Below are positions 52,949 through 61,713 of a DNA stretch of 64,000 nucleotides, one piece after another (positions within the stretch are counted from its first letter, which is position 1; each line of letters starts with the position of its first letter). The stretch lies in NCBI RefSeq assembly GCF_000763135.2, contig NZ_JRPR02000001.1:434001-498000 (forward strand), written 5' to 3'. The position numbers and the translations under genes are program-made. The notes under the pieces are model-generated. The model did no database searches. It saw only the letters and a program-made list of their open reading frames with translations, and was not told where the DNA came from. This DNA comes from Helicobacter jaachi. Lineage in GTDB: Bacteria; Campylobacterota; Campylobacteria; Campylobacterales; Helicobacteraceae.

Positions 52949-54025
52949 ATGGTTTTTCGCTTTGTGGGATTTTATTATTTAAAATATTTTTTCATTATTT
53001 TTTTGGGTTTGGAGGGCTTTTTTTTAGCCATTGATACGCTTAAATATGTCGATGAGCTGCCAGATTCTGCCAATTTATTAATTTTATTTTTATTTTACGA
53101 TGGGATTTTTGCGCTCACTTATACTTTACCTATTTCACTTGTGCTTTGCTCTATTATGTTTTATATGGCTTTTCTTAAAAGCTCGCAACTCACCGCACTT
53201 ATGGCGTTAGGCTATTCTAAAAGGCAGATTCTTGCGCCATTGCTTGTTATCTCAAGTCTGCTCACGCTTGGCTTTATTGGGCTAAATACGACATCATTTG
53301 CGTATGCGCGCGAGTATGCGGAGGCTATTATTTATCAAAATGCCCAAAATATTAGAGAAAATCTCTTGCTAAAAAGTGATAATCAATACATTTTCTTACG
53401 CAAGCTTTATCCCCTGCTTAATGGCGAGGCAAGGGCGGAGGGGATTAAGATTTTTGTGCTAAATGATGAGCGTAAACTGATAGGCTACCATGAGGCTAAG
53501 GAGGCGTTTTTTGAAAATAATGAATGGATTTTAAAAAATGCTAAAAGTCTTGATATAGCCCCTAATCTCATGCTTGGCAAGAAGGCTTTGCACACAAGTT
53601 TGAGTGATGAGCTAAGAATCCTTAAAGGATTTAGCTCAAAAGTGCTTGAAACCATTGCGCAAGATAAGCCCACCGCTTCGATTATTGATGCGTTTGCTTC
53701 GTTAAGAATCGCCCAAAAGCAAGGCGTGAGTTCGGATAAAATACGCGGAATTCTCTATGGATTGCTTATTGTCCCCTTTTTTGTGCCTTTGTGCATTGCT
53801 ATTATTGCTTATTATATCCCCTCTTTGCACAGGTATGGGAATCTCACGCTTATTAGTTTTGTGTGCATTATCGGCGCGCTAGCTATTTGGGGTGTATTTT
53901 TCTCTTTATCTCAACTTAGTGTCGCTGGGCTTGCATACCCTGAAATTGGCTTATTGTTGCCTATGGGGATATTATTTTTAGTATTTTTGTGGCATATTTG
54001 GCATTTAAATCAAAAGTTTTCATAA
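52949..54025 (+). CDS. lptG: LptF/LptG-family LPS export permease
   Basis: 358 aa. Six transmembrane helices in the usual 3+3 layout (ILFLFYDGIFALTYTLPISLVL early; IRGILYGLLIVPFFVPLCIAIIAYY late) separated by a periplasmic beta-jellyroll (residues about 125-255). Part of the Lpt machine moving lipopolysaccharide from the inner membrane. The other permease is not in the window. AAGGGAGATGA before the ATG. Confidence 0.86.
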   Translation: MVFRFVGFYYLKYFFIIFLGLEGFFLAIDTLKYVDELPDSANLLILFLFYDGIFALTYTLPISLVLCSIMFYMAFLKSSQLTALMALGYSKRQILAPLLVISSLLTLGFIGLNTTSFAYAREYAEAIIYQNAQNIRENLLLKSDNQYIFLRKLYPLLNGEARAEGIKIFVLNDERKLIGYHEAKEAFFENNEWILKNAKSLDIAPNLMLGKKALHTSLSDELRILKGFSSKVLETIAQDKPTASIIDAFASLRIAQKQGVSSDKIRGILYGLLIVPFFVPLCIAIIAYYIPSLHRYGNLTLISFVCIIGALAIWGVFFSLSQLSVAGLAYPEIGLLLPMGILFLVFLWHIWHLNQKFS

Positions 54026-54100
54026 AAAAGTAAATTTTAAAGTGTATTTTACGAAAAAGTGGGCATAATCGCCCATTATCACAATTTAGGGGCGTCGCTT

Positions 54101-54781
54101 ATGGACAATAGACTTTTTACCCTTGCGGGTTTAATTAATGGCAACCACGATTTTATCATAGGCTTTCATACACTGCTTGTAGCGGTGATTTTGCTCATTC
54201 TTGCACGATATGCAACCTACAAAATGCAAGTAGTGCCAAGTGGCATACAAAATGTATTTGAGTATATCATCGCTGGCATTGTGTCTTTCTCTAAGGACAT
54301 CGTGGGAGAGGACATCGCGCGCAAGTATTTCCCGCTAGCGGCAACGATTGCATTTTTAGTCTTTTTTAGCAATGCTATAGGCATTATACCGGGTTTTGAA
54401 GCCCCTACTTCAAGCTGGAGTTTTACGCTTGTTTTGGCTTTGGTAGTGTTTTTTTACTATCACTTTGAAGGTATTCGCACTCAAGGTGTGTTTAAGTATT
54501 TTAAGCACTTTATGGGTCCTGTGTGGTGGCTAGCTCCTCTTATGCTCCCTGTTGAGATTATTTCGCATTTCTCGCGCATCATTTCGCTTTCATTCCGTTT
54601 GTTTGGAAATATTAAGGGCGATGATATGTTTTTACTCGTTATGCTTATGCTAGCGCCGTGGGTTGTGCCTGTGGCGCCTTTTGCGATTTTGACTTTTATG
54701 GCACTGCTCCAAGCTTTTGTGTTTATGATTCTTACTTATGTTTATATTCACGGCGCAGTAGTCGTCGATGAGGACCACTAA
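54101..54781 (+). CDS. atpB: ATP synthase F0 subunit a
   Basis: 226 aa from ATG 54101; the longer frame from 54059 is upstream leader. Five to six membrane helices with the stator Arg in [17 protein letters not shown] and partners in HPVEII-like [13 protein letters not shown]. It forms the proton half-channels with the c ring. It stands apart from other atp genes, as in other Campylobacterota. The 3' end overlaps the thiE-like gene by 14 bases. Confidence 0.95.
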   Translation: MDNRLFTLAGLINGNHDFIIGFHTLLVAVILLILARYATYKMQVVPSGIQNVFEYIIAGIVSFSKDIVGEDIARKYFPLAATIAFLVFFSNAIGIIPGFEAPTSSWSFTLVLALVVFFYYHFEGIRTQGVFKYFKHFMGPVWWLAPLMLPVEIISHFSRIISLSFRLFGNIKGDDMFLLVMLMLAPWVVPVAPFAILTFMALLQAFVFMILTYVYIHGAVVVDEDH

Positions 54782-55316
54782 ATTTATTTCCCTTCTCATT
54801 ACGCCAGATATTTCTAAGGCGTATGTTGAGAATCTAGCCCAAACTCCCCCCACTGCAGATTGGATTATGTATCGCCATAGAGATAGTGAGTATCTTGAGG
54901 CTTTTGTGCGATTGTTTGCGCATAAACTGCTACTTAATTTGCCCTTTCAAAATGCGCAAGAGATATGCACGCTAGCTAGAGATTGCGCAGGCGTGCATTT
55001 AAAATCTTACTTGCTAGATTCTATCCCGCAACTTAAAGCTAGCGATAGTTTTGCGCATAAAATCATTGGATATAGCGCGCATAGTGTGGAGGAGATAGAA
55101 TCTGCGCTTGCTTATGGCGCGCACTATTGCACGCTTAGCCCTATTTTTCCAACTCCAAACAAAGGCACACCGCTAGGTTTAGGGGTGCTAGAGCGTATGT
55201 CCCCTGCCTTAAGGGCGCGCACTATTGCGTTAGGCGGCATTAAAGCAGAGCATATCCCCCATCTTAAAGCCCTCCATCTCAAAGGCTTTGGAGCTATTAG
55301 CTATTTTAAGCTCTAA
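54768..55316 (+). CDS. Thiamine-phosphate synthase/TenI-like protein
   Basis: 182 aa. TIM-barrel features of the ThiE/TenI family: GVHLKS in the middle, [33 protein letters not shown] (read as [11 protein letters not shown], then [13 protein letters not shown]) and [12 protein letters not shown]. ThiE couples the pyrimidine and thiazole units of thiamine; TenI-like members lack synthase activity. The N-terminal half is poorly conserved, so the exact class is uncertain. Starts within the last codons of atpB. Confidence 0.75.
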   Translation: MRTTKFISLLITPDISKAYVENLAQTPPTADWIMYRHRDSEYLEAFVRLFAHKLLLNLPFQNAQEICTLARDCAGVHLKSYLLDSIPQLKASDSFAHKIIGYSAHSVEEIESALAYGAHYCTLSPIFPTPNKGTPLGLGVLERMSPALRARTIALGGIKAEHIPHLKALHLKGFGAISYFKL

Positions 55317-57499
55317 GGCTTTATAGAATCTAATACATTAGATTCTATATTTTGCACAGAATCTGCACTAGAATCTACCTTAAAAACGCGTGAGGCAATG
55401 GCGTAATTAAATAATTCCTTATAAAGCGTGGCAAAATCTTTGTGTTTTTCATCAAGGGCAAATGTTTTATCTGTGGAGAGCAGCATAAAGGGTGAAGGCA
55501 GATTCTGTATAGAATCTGCCCACTCATAGCCGCTCTGCGTGGGGATTGGATAAATGCCCTTTTCATCAATCCATACAGATGAGTTATATCCAAAAGCATA
55601 AAGCGGATTATCATTTTTAGCCAATATATTGCGTCCGCCCATGCTCATATATGCCGCATTTGAGAGGCTAAGCTCATAGAGTGTGGGCAATATATCCTTA
55701 TGCGAGCCTACGCGCAAAGGCTCATAATGCGCTTGTGTGGCGTATTTTGGCGGCACATACATATAAAGTGGCACAGCATAAAAGAGGGCTTTGTCGGTAT
55801 GTGGATTTTCAGTCAAATCCCTCAAGCGATGGTCGCCGCTAGCTGCTACTATGGTATTTTCACTTAATATAGAATCTTTAATATTATCCATAAAGTCCCC
55901 AAAGGCGTTATTAGCGTATTGATAGAGCGTGATAGCAAGGGTAAATTTTTGTCTTGATGTATCCTCAATCCTACTTTCAAGTGCTTGCGGGAGTGAAAGG
56001 GGTTTTGGCGTGTAGGTGCGCGGCAGGTGGTAGGGCGGGTGATTGCTCGTGGTGAGAATAGCGATAAATGTGGGCTTTGTAGCCTCTTTTAAAATCTCAA
56101 AAGCCAGTTTATAGGCGTATTCATCAGGCACGCCATAAGTGGATTTATCTGCCTTGCTTTGCGGGAAATGCTCTAAAAGATAAATCGCATCATAAATATG
56201 ATGCGCTCCTTGAGTGGTGATAAATGCTCCAAGCCCGTGCCATGCACCATAGCCTGATGTGATATAAATCACCTCATAGCCCGCATTTGCATAAATGGCA
56301 AAAGGATTGTAGGGGAGTTTGATATTTTTAGAAGTGCCAAGCGAGATTTGCGCATTTGGGCTTTCAAAGAAAAGTGCAGCAAATGAAGGCGCTGTGCCAT
56401 TTGCTCCACTCAAAAAGCGAAAGAATACAAAATCTTTTTCAAAATGCTTTCTTAATGAGCCAAGCAAATCTGTGTGCTGCTCATCATCAAACATAAGCAT
56501 ATTACTCCCAAAGCTCTCCATAAGGTTAAGCACCACATGCGGGGGATTTTGCTCCAAAAATACAGAATCTGCACTTTGCCTTAGGAGTGGGAAAAGCGCA
56601 TTTTGTAGCCTTTGTCCCTCTTGTGCTGAAGGTGGGCTAAAGTGTGCATCGGCTTTGTAGTTATTGAACGCCCAGTTGAGTGCTATAAGCGGATTTGTGG
56701 CAAGGTGATTAAAAATAGGGAGCGTGGAGACATAATGCTCGCTTTCTCGTAATGGAAAAGTGCCAAGCGAGCCGCGCGCGCTAATGATAAAGCCAATGAT
56801 TAAAAGCAATTGCCCAATAATCTGTAAAGGCACATTTGCTTTACTTAAAAAGCGGTGAAAAGGGAAAATACGCCAAATATAGCGATAAATGCGGGGCGAA
56901 ATGCTATATAAATAAAGCGTTACTATGCCGCTTGCAACCGCGCTTATGATACCAATTATAAGAGGATAATCCTGCCATATAATTTTTATAATCGCTAGAG
57001 TATCATCATCTTTAAACCCAAAAATAAACACATCAATCTTGCTCCCATAGGTGCGGAAGTAGTAAAAATTGACAATGCTTGCCACCATAAACACAAAGCC
57101 TAGTAAAAAGGCATAGCATTTGGGCAAAAAAGTGCAGCACTTTACGCAAAGATGCCAGCAGATTCTATATTTTCTCTCTACCCCCCCCCCCGTTAATTGT
57201 AAAAAGATTTTGCGACATACATTTGATATATACTCAATGATTATAAAAATAAGCATAGCGATGCCAATGCTGCGCATATCAAGCCTTAAGCCCATAAACC
57301 ACATTGCGGAGATATCCTTTAAGTGCGATTGCTGTATGTCTTTAGGCACATAATGTGTGAGCATAATATATCTTGAGCATTCACAAAGCAGCAGTAGCGC
57401 GCCAGTTAGTATGAGCGCACGCAGGATTAAAAGCCTTAAGGGCGAAATAGGCAAGGGCAGTGGTTGTAAGAGTGATTGCGTGGGCGTAAGTTGAGGCAT
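55313..57499 (-). CDS. LTA-synthase-family sulfatase with an internal poly-G tract
   Basis: 728 aa. N-terminal membrane domain with about five helices (to residue 245), then a periplasmic alkaline-phosphatase-fold domain: NLMESFGSNMLMF, catalytic Thr in GANGTAPSF, TTSNHPPYHLP and the metal-binding SGDHRLRD. Such enzymes transfer phosphoglycerol or phosphoethanolamine to surface glycans or lipids. An uninterrupted run of 11 G (minus strand, 57191-57181) encodes GlyGlyGly at about residues 104-107; as sequenced it is in frame. The tail ([20 protein letters not shown]) is built from four AGAATCT-type motifs. Confidence 0.85.
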   Translation of the reverse strand: MPQLTPTQSLLQPLPLPISPLRLLILRALILTGALLLLCECSRYIMLTHYVPKDIQQSHLKDISAMWFMGLRLDMRSIGIAMLIFIIIEYISNVCRKIFLQLTGGGVERKYRICWHLCVKCCTFLPKCYAFLLGFVFMVASIVNFYYFRTYGSKIDVFIFGFKDDDTLAIIKIIWQDYPLIIGIISAVASGIVTLYLYSISPRIYRYIWRIFPFHRFLSKANVPLQIIGQLLLIIGFIISARGSLGTFPLRESEHYVSTLPIFNHLATNPLIALNWAFNNYKADAHFSPPSAQEGQRLQNALFPLLRQSADSVFLEQNPPHVVLNLMESFGSNMLMFDDEQHTDLLGSLRKHFEKDFVFFRFLSGANGTAPSFAALFFESPNAQISLGTSKNIKLPYNPFAIYANAGYEVIYITSGYGAWHGLGAFITTQGAHHIYDAIYLLEHFPQSKADKSTYGVPDEYAYKLAFEILKEATKPTFIAILTTSNHPPYHLPRTYTPKPLSLPQALESRIEDTSRQKFTLAITLYQYANNAFGDFMDNIKDSILSENTIVAASGDHRLRDLTENPHTDKALFYAVPLYMYVPPKYATQAHYEPLRVGSHKDILPTLYELSLSNAAYMSMGGRNILAKNDNPLYAFGYNSSVWIDEKGIYPIPTQSGYEWADSIQNLPSPFMLLSTDKTFALDEKHKDFATLYKELFNYAIASRVFKVDSSADSVQNIESNVLDSIKP
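55325..55376. repeat. Cluster of four AGAATCT motifs at the sulfatase 3' end
   Basis: AGAATCT at 55325, 55358 and 55370 and AGATTCT at 55340, four in 52 bases, the densest cluster noticed. It covers the last codons of the sulfatase gene next to the convergent thiE-like stop. Confidence 0.7.
57181..57191 (-). repeat. Homopolymeric 11-C/G tract inside the sulfatase gene
   Basis: Eleven consecutive C on the plus strand (G on the coding strand) about 310 bases into the gene, between membrane helices 2 and 3. It is by far the longest G/C run in the window; the next are six bases. Gain or loss of one base would shift the frame and end the protein early. Confidence 0.9.
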
Positions 57500-57703
57500 A
57501 CTTATAGAATCCTTTGCATGAATTTATGTAAAAAAGTAAAAAATAAAAGCCGCCATTGTAGCTTAAAATTTTTTAAGACTTTTTAAAATATGTAAGCAGA
57601 TAGCTGATTTTAAGGCACTATAAGGGCTTAAGCTATGTTTATGTATTTCTTGTGATAGAATCTGCTTTTATTGCATACGCAAATTTCACACGCAAGGATT
57701 TTT

Positions 57704-58585
57704 ATGCCTCCGCAGCCTGCGAAAAATACCGCTACTTTTATAGCCCTTGCCCTTTTTGCTGAATGCTTTATTATCTATGCGAGCGTGCTTGTGAAGCTCA
57801 CAGATATGCCTCCTATTAATCTTGGCTTTTATAGGATAATGTTTGCCTTGCCCATTTTTTGGCTTATGGCGCAGACTAAGAGTAAAAGCAATCTCTTTAG
57901 CTTGCCGCTTAAAGATATGGCGTTAATGCTGCTAGCTGGGGTTTTCTTTGCCTTTGATTTATTGTTTTTTAATATCGCGCTGCGCCACACAAGTGTAGCA
58001 AATGTCAATCTTTTTGCCTCTTTGGCGTGCTTCATTCTTATGCCTATTGGTATATTATTTTTTAAAGAAAAATTTAAAAAAAGCCTGCTTTTTGGCGGCA
58101 TTGTGGCATTTTTGGGTGTGTGTTTGCTGGTGGGTGGCAAGGGTGAACTAAGCGTGGCAAGCGGATATGGTGATTTTATGGCGTTTTTAAGCGTGCTGTG
58201 CTATAGCGGCTTTCTTGCGGTGATTTACTCACTTAGGCGTAAATATGGGACTTTACAAATTATGTTTTTTGCCTGCATTGGCTCAAGTTTTATGCTTTTT
58301 ATTTTGATGTGTGTGTTTGAAGGATTTGTGCTGCCAAAGGGTGCTAAAGATTGGGGGATAATCGTGCTTATCGCACTTTGTGGGCAAGTTATTGGGCAGG
58401 GATTTTTTAGCTTTATTTTGGGCAAGCTAGATTCTCAAATGGCTTCGCTTTTGCTGCTTTTTTCTCCCATTATCGCCGCACTTATGGGATTTTTCCTCTT
58501 AGGCGAACATTTGGGCATATTTGAAATACTAGGCATTGGCATTATTATTTTTGGCGTGTATTTGGCAAAGCGAGAGCATTATTAA
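57704..58585 (+). CDS. EamA/DMT-family transporter
   Basis: 293 aa from ATG 57704, with AAGGA upstream; the frame is open to a TTG at 57671. Ten transmembrane helices in two EamA repeats (NLGFYRIMFALPIFWLM and ADFMAFLSVL-like, here GDFMAFLSVLCYSGFLAVIYSL), ending LLLFSPIIAALMGFFLLGEHLG. Probably a metabolite or drug exporter; the substrate is unknown. Convergent with trmL, whose stop directly abuts. Confidence 0.85.
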   Translation: MPPQPAKNTATFIALALFAECFIIYASVLVKLTDMPPINLGFYRIMFALPIFWLMAQTKSKSNLFSLPLKDMALMLLAGVFFAFDLLFFNIALRHTSVANVNLFASLACFILMPIGILFFKEKFKKSLLFGGIVAFLGVCLLVGGKGELSVASGYGDFMAFLSVLCYSGFLAVIYSLRRKYGTLQIMFFACIGSSFMLFILMCVFEGFVLPKGAKDWGIIVLIALCGQVIGQGFFSFILGKLDSQMASLLLLFSPIIAALMGFFLLGEHLGIFEILGIGIIIFGVYLAKREHY

Positions 58586-59056
58586 TTAAAATTGCTCATA
58601 GAATCTTGATTGTCTTAAGCCCTCATAGAGTGCCGCGCTTACACTTGTGGCAAGATTTATACTGCGTATGCCGCGCTTCATGGGCAGTTTGTAGGTTTGG
58701 TGTGCGTAGTTTTTTAGAATCTGTGCATTTAATCCCGCATCTTCTCTGCCAAAATATAAAAATCCCCCCTGTGAAAAGTCCGCGCTAAAGTGTAGTTTTT
58801 GCGCCTTTGTGCTAAAGAAAAAATGTTGCATATTAAGCGGATAGTGCTGCCAAAATGCCTCTAAATGCTCCCACTCATATACTTGCAAGTGCTGCCAATA
58901 ATCAAGCCCCGCGCGCTTTAACTCCTTTTGATTTGTGCTAAAGCCAAGCGGGTGGATTAAGTGCAATACGCAGTCTGTAGCGACACAAAGTCGCCCGATA
59001 TTGCCTGTGTTTTGCGGAATTTGCGGCTCTACAAGCACGATATGAAATGATGTCAT
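58586..59056 (-). CDS. trmL: tRNA (cytidine/uridine-34-2'-O)-methyltransferase TrmL
   Basis: 156 aa, SPOUT fold. Motif 1 VEPQIPQNTGNIGRLC at the N-terminus, FGREDAGL in the middle and the knot motif LPMKRGIRSINLATSVSAALYEGL at the end. Methylates the wobble ribose of leucine tRNAs in E. coli. Single gene before a repeat-rich gap. Confidence 0.94.
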   Translation of the reverse strand: MTSFHIVLVEPQIPQNTGNIGRLCVATDCVLHLIHPLGFSTNQKELKRAGLDYWQHLQVYEWEHLEAFWQHYPLNMQHFFFSTKAQKLHFSADFSQGGFLYFGREDAGLNAQILKNYAHQTYKLPMKRGIRSINLATSVSAALYEGLRQSRFYEQF

Positions 59057-59067
59057 AATCCCTCCGT

Positions 59068-59216
59068 AGATTCTATAAATTCCGCGCTATTGCTTTTTTA
59101 ACAAAAAGCCGCGCGGTCTTGTCATAAGCTCGGCACAGCCGCGCATTTGCGCCTAAAGTATAAAGTTATAGCTGCTTACGCATCTATAAACTTGTTTTTT
59201 GAGGTTGGATTCTGTA
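59068..59216 (+). repeat. Structured intergenic repeat, copy C
   Basis: 149 bases bounded by AGATTCTATA (59068-59077) and a changed GGATTCTGTA (59207-59216). Hairpin 1 is CCGCGC/GCGCGG around GCTTTTT/AAAAAGC; compared with copy A (CCACGC/GCGTGG) both bases of one pair changed together. Hairpin 2 has drifted. Domain 3 (CCTAAAGTATAAAGTTATAGCTG) is conserved. Confidence 0.85.
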
Positions 59217-59220
59217 TTTC

Positions 59221-59301
59221 CTAATGCTGTTGAGTTAAAGCCCCGCGCGGTCTTGCCCAAATGATAAGCCACTCACCTCACATTTAAGGCTAGATTCTAT
59301 A
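59221..59301 (+). repeat. Degenerate partial repeat (C2) next to copy C
   Basis: It keeps GCTGTTG, then CCGCGCGGTCTTGC as in the end of hairpin 1 and the following linker, and ends AAGGCTAGATTCTATA like copy D. Domain 3 is missing. Together with copy C it fills the 248-base gap between trmL and mrp. Confidence 0.5.
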
Positions 59302-59304
59302 AAG

Positions 59305-60408
59305 CTAATGCTTCATCTGCGTGGGCTGAATGTCCTTATTATCCGCAAGGTGTTCTGATTTGACTTTATCTAAAAATGCAAGGAGCTTGATGCTTGCTTG
59401 CATATAAGCCTTTGCGCTTTTAGAATCTGGCTCAAAAAATGTAACGGGCTTGCCACTATCTCCGCCCTCGCGCACTTTTGGTTCAAGCGGCACTTGGGCT
59501 AGCACGCTTGTGTGATATTGGTTTGCTAACTGCTCGCTTGTGCCTTTGCCAAAAATATCATATTCTTCCCCACAGCATGGGCAAATAAACCCACTCATAT
59601 TTTCAATAATTCCTGCTATGGGGATTTTTAGCTTGTCAAACATATCCAAACTGCGCTCGCTATCATCTAGGCTCACTTTTTGTGGTGTGGTTACAATCAC
59701 ACCTGCGCTCACAGGCACACTTTGGGCTAGTGTGAGCTGTGCATCGCCTGTGCCTGGAGGCATATCGATGATTAATACATCAAGCTTGCTCCATATCACA
59801 TCTGTGAGCATTTGCTCAATGGCGCGCATAAGCATCGGTCCGCGCCATATAAGGCTCTGCCCTTCATCATACAGCACGCCCATACTCATCATCTCCACAC
59901 CAAAGGCTTTGAGCGGCAAAAGCTTCTTTCGCGCTTCATCAACTTGGGCTTTATTAGCGTTTAATCCTAGCATACGCGGGATATTAGGTCCATACACATC
60001 TGCATCAAGCAATCCCACCCTTTTGCCCTGTTGAGCTAGCGCAATGGCGAGATTAACGCTTGTAGTGGATTTGCCCACACCTCCTTTGCCCGAGCTTATC
60101 ATTACAAAATGCGAAATGTGCGGGGCGAGATTTTTAGTTTGAGGCTTTGGCTGTGGAGCTGGCTTTGGAGGGTTAATCTCAAGCTTTAGGTTTATATTTT
60201 GTAAAAGGGGAGCAAGTTTGTTTGTAATCTCATTATGCAGGCTTTCAAGTACTTCTTTGGCGCTTGAGGGTATATCTACGCGTATGAATACTTCATTTGG
60301 GCTTACATTCACTTCTTTGACAAAGCCAAAACTTACAATATCCTTTGAAAAATTGGGGTAAATTACCTGTTTTAGCGTATCTGTGATTTGCTCTTTAGTT
60401 GGCGACAT
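59305..60408 (-). CDS. mrp: Mrp/ApbC-type iron-sulfur cluster carrier ATPase
   Basis: 367 aa. N-terminal DUF59/MIP18-like domain (residues 1-90), then a deviant Walker [18 protein letters not shown], Walker [16 protein letters not shown] and the cluster-binding CPCC in [18 protein letters not shown]. Carries [Fe-S] clusters to target proteins in the cytoplasm. Single gene. Confidence 0.94.
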   Translation of the reverse strand: MSPTKEQITDTLKQVIYPNFSKDIVSFGFVKEVNVSPNEVFIRVDIPSSAKEVLESLHNEITNKLAPLLQNINLKLEINPPKPAPQPKPQTKNLAPHISHFVMISSGKGGVGKSTTSVNLAIALAQQGKRVGLLDADVYGPNIPRMLGLNANKAQVDEARKKLLPLKAFGVEMMSMGVLYDEGQSLIWRGPMLMRAIEQMLTDVIWSKLDVLIIDMPPGTGDAQLTLAQSVPVSAGVIVTTPQKVSLDDSERSLDMFDKLKIPIAGIIENMSGFICPCCGEEYDIFGKGTSEQLANQYHTSVLAQVPLEPKVREGGDSGKPVTFFEPDSKSAKAYMQASIKLLAFLDKVKSEHLADNKDIQPTQMKH

Positions 60409-60588
60409 TTTCTATCCTTTATTTGAAGTTATGTTAGAGTTTTAGCCATATTTAGGTTAATGTAAGGCTTATAGAATCTACTTTAAGGGCATATAATGCC
60501 GCGCAAGTATATGAAATCTTGTTTAAAATATGCTAAAATGCGCGCAAATCGCCTTTAATTGTTATTTTATAGAATCTAGGACATATCG

Positions 60589-61494
60589 ATGCTTCTTGCT
60601 ATTTATAGTGTATGCGTATTTATTTGTATTGGCTACATCGCAAAGCTTTTGCGGCTTGTGGGGAATAAGCAAAGCGGCATTTTGCTTGGCTTTTTGCTTA
60701 ATTTTGCCTTGCCCGCGCAAGTTTTTAATGGCACTTATCATGCGACTTTAGATTTAGCTTTTTTTTATGTATGCTTGGTGAGCTTTCTATGCTCTATTAG
60801 CGGGGGGCTAGTGCTTTTTATCATAGGGAAAATATTTAAGCTTGAGCGCAATACTATCATTACTATGAGTTTTATGGGTGCGTTTGGAAATACGCTTTTT
60901 CTAGGCTTGCCTATCGTAAATGGCGCGCTTGGCGAGGCGTATGCAAACAAAGTGATTATTTATGACCAAATCGTTACAGGCATTCCCATTGCTTTTCTTG
61001 CGCCGCTTATTTTGAGCCTTGGGGGGAAGGGGAGCTTTAGCTTTAAAGCCATTGGCATGCGGCTTTTTCAAAGCCCACTTTTTCTAGCCTTGCTTTGCGC
61101 GCTTGTATTAAAAGCCCTGCCCGTGCGTATCCCTGATGAGCTATTCCTTCCGCTAAAAAGCCTAGCCCAAACTGCCACACCTGTGGCGCTCTTTGCCATT
61201 GGTGTGCAGATGAGTTTAGAAAATATTAAACAAGCGTGGAAGCCTACTTTGCTTTTGCTATTTGGTAAGATGTGTATTGCGCCGCTTTTGCTAGTCGTTG
61301 TGGTATTGATGTGCTTTGGCTCATTTAATGATTTATGGCGTATGGCGCTTATTGAAGTGGCAATGCCTCCTGTGGTGAGCGCTGGGGCTATTGTTATCCG
61401 CGCTGGACTAAATGCTAAGCTTGCTGTAAGCGCGGTGGCTTTTGGTATTTTGATTAGTTTCATAAGCGTGCCTTTGTGGCTCCTGCTCACATAG
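60589..61494 (+). CDS. AEC-family permease
   Basis: 301 aa, about ten transmembrane helices. Family segments are GFLLNFALPAQVFNGTY early, FMGAFGNTLFLGLPIVNGALG in the third quarter of the first half, and TATPVALFAIGVQMSLENIK before the final helices. Transporters of this type move malate, malonate or other organic acids, or auxin in plants. The substrate is unknown. Its stop codon lies in the boundary motif of repeat copy D. Confidence 0.83.
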   Translation: MLLAIYSVCVFICIGYIAKLLRLVGNKQSGILLGFLLNFALPAQVFNGTYHATLDLAFFYVCLVSFLCSISGGLVLFIIGKIFKLERNTIITMSFMGAFGNTLFLGLPIVNGALGEAYANKVIIYDQIVTGIPIAFLAPLILSLGGKGSFSFKAIGMRLFQSPLFLALLCALVLKALPVRIPDELFLPLKSLAQTATPVALFAIGVQMSLENIKQAWKPTLLLLFGKMCIAPLLLVVVVLMCFGSFNDLWRMALIEVAMPPVVSAGAIVIRAGLNAKLAVSAVAFGILISFISVPLWLLLT

Positions 61495-61641
61495 AATCTA
61501 TAAATTCCGCGCTATTGCAAGCAAGCTTGCCGCGCGCATCTTACACAAATGAGCAAAGCCCATTTGTGCGCCTAAAGTATAAAGTTATAGCTTAAGCTTT
61601 AGCTAATCTATCAACTTGATTTTTAAAGGCTAGATTCTATA
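61493..61641 (+). repeat. Structured intergenic repeat, copy D
   Basis: 149 bases from AGAATCTATA (61493-61502) to AGATTCTATA (61632-61641). Hairpin 1: CCGCGC/GCGCGC with an inner stem GCAAGC (61517) paired to GCTTGC (61525), replacing GCTTTTT/AAAAAGC of the other copies. Hairpin 2: CACAAATG (61544-61551) with CATTTGTG (61561-61568), perfect. Domain 3: CCTAAAGTATAAAGTTATAG conserved, its loop changed to CTTAAGCTTTAGCTAAT. A further AGATTCTATA follows at 61690. Confidence 0.85.
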
Positions 61642-61713
61642 AATTAAAGTTTGCGCACTTTAAAAGCCAATGTATAGTTTTACAAGGCTAGATTCTATAA
61701 ATTTGGAGGGTAA

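Noticed and set aside
60530-60751. Plus-strand frame at the start of the AEC permease gene
   Set aside because: Out of frame with the clear permease starting at 60589; no separate ribosome site.
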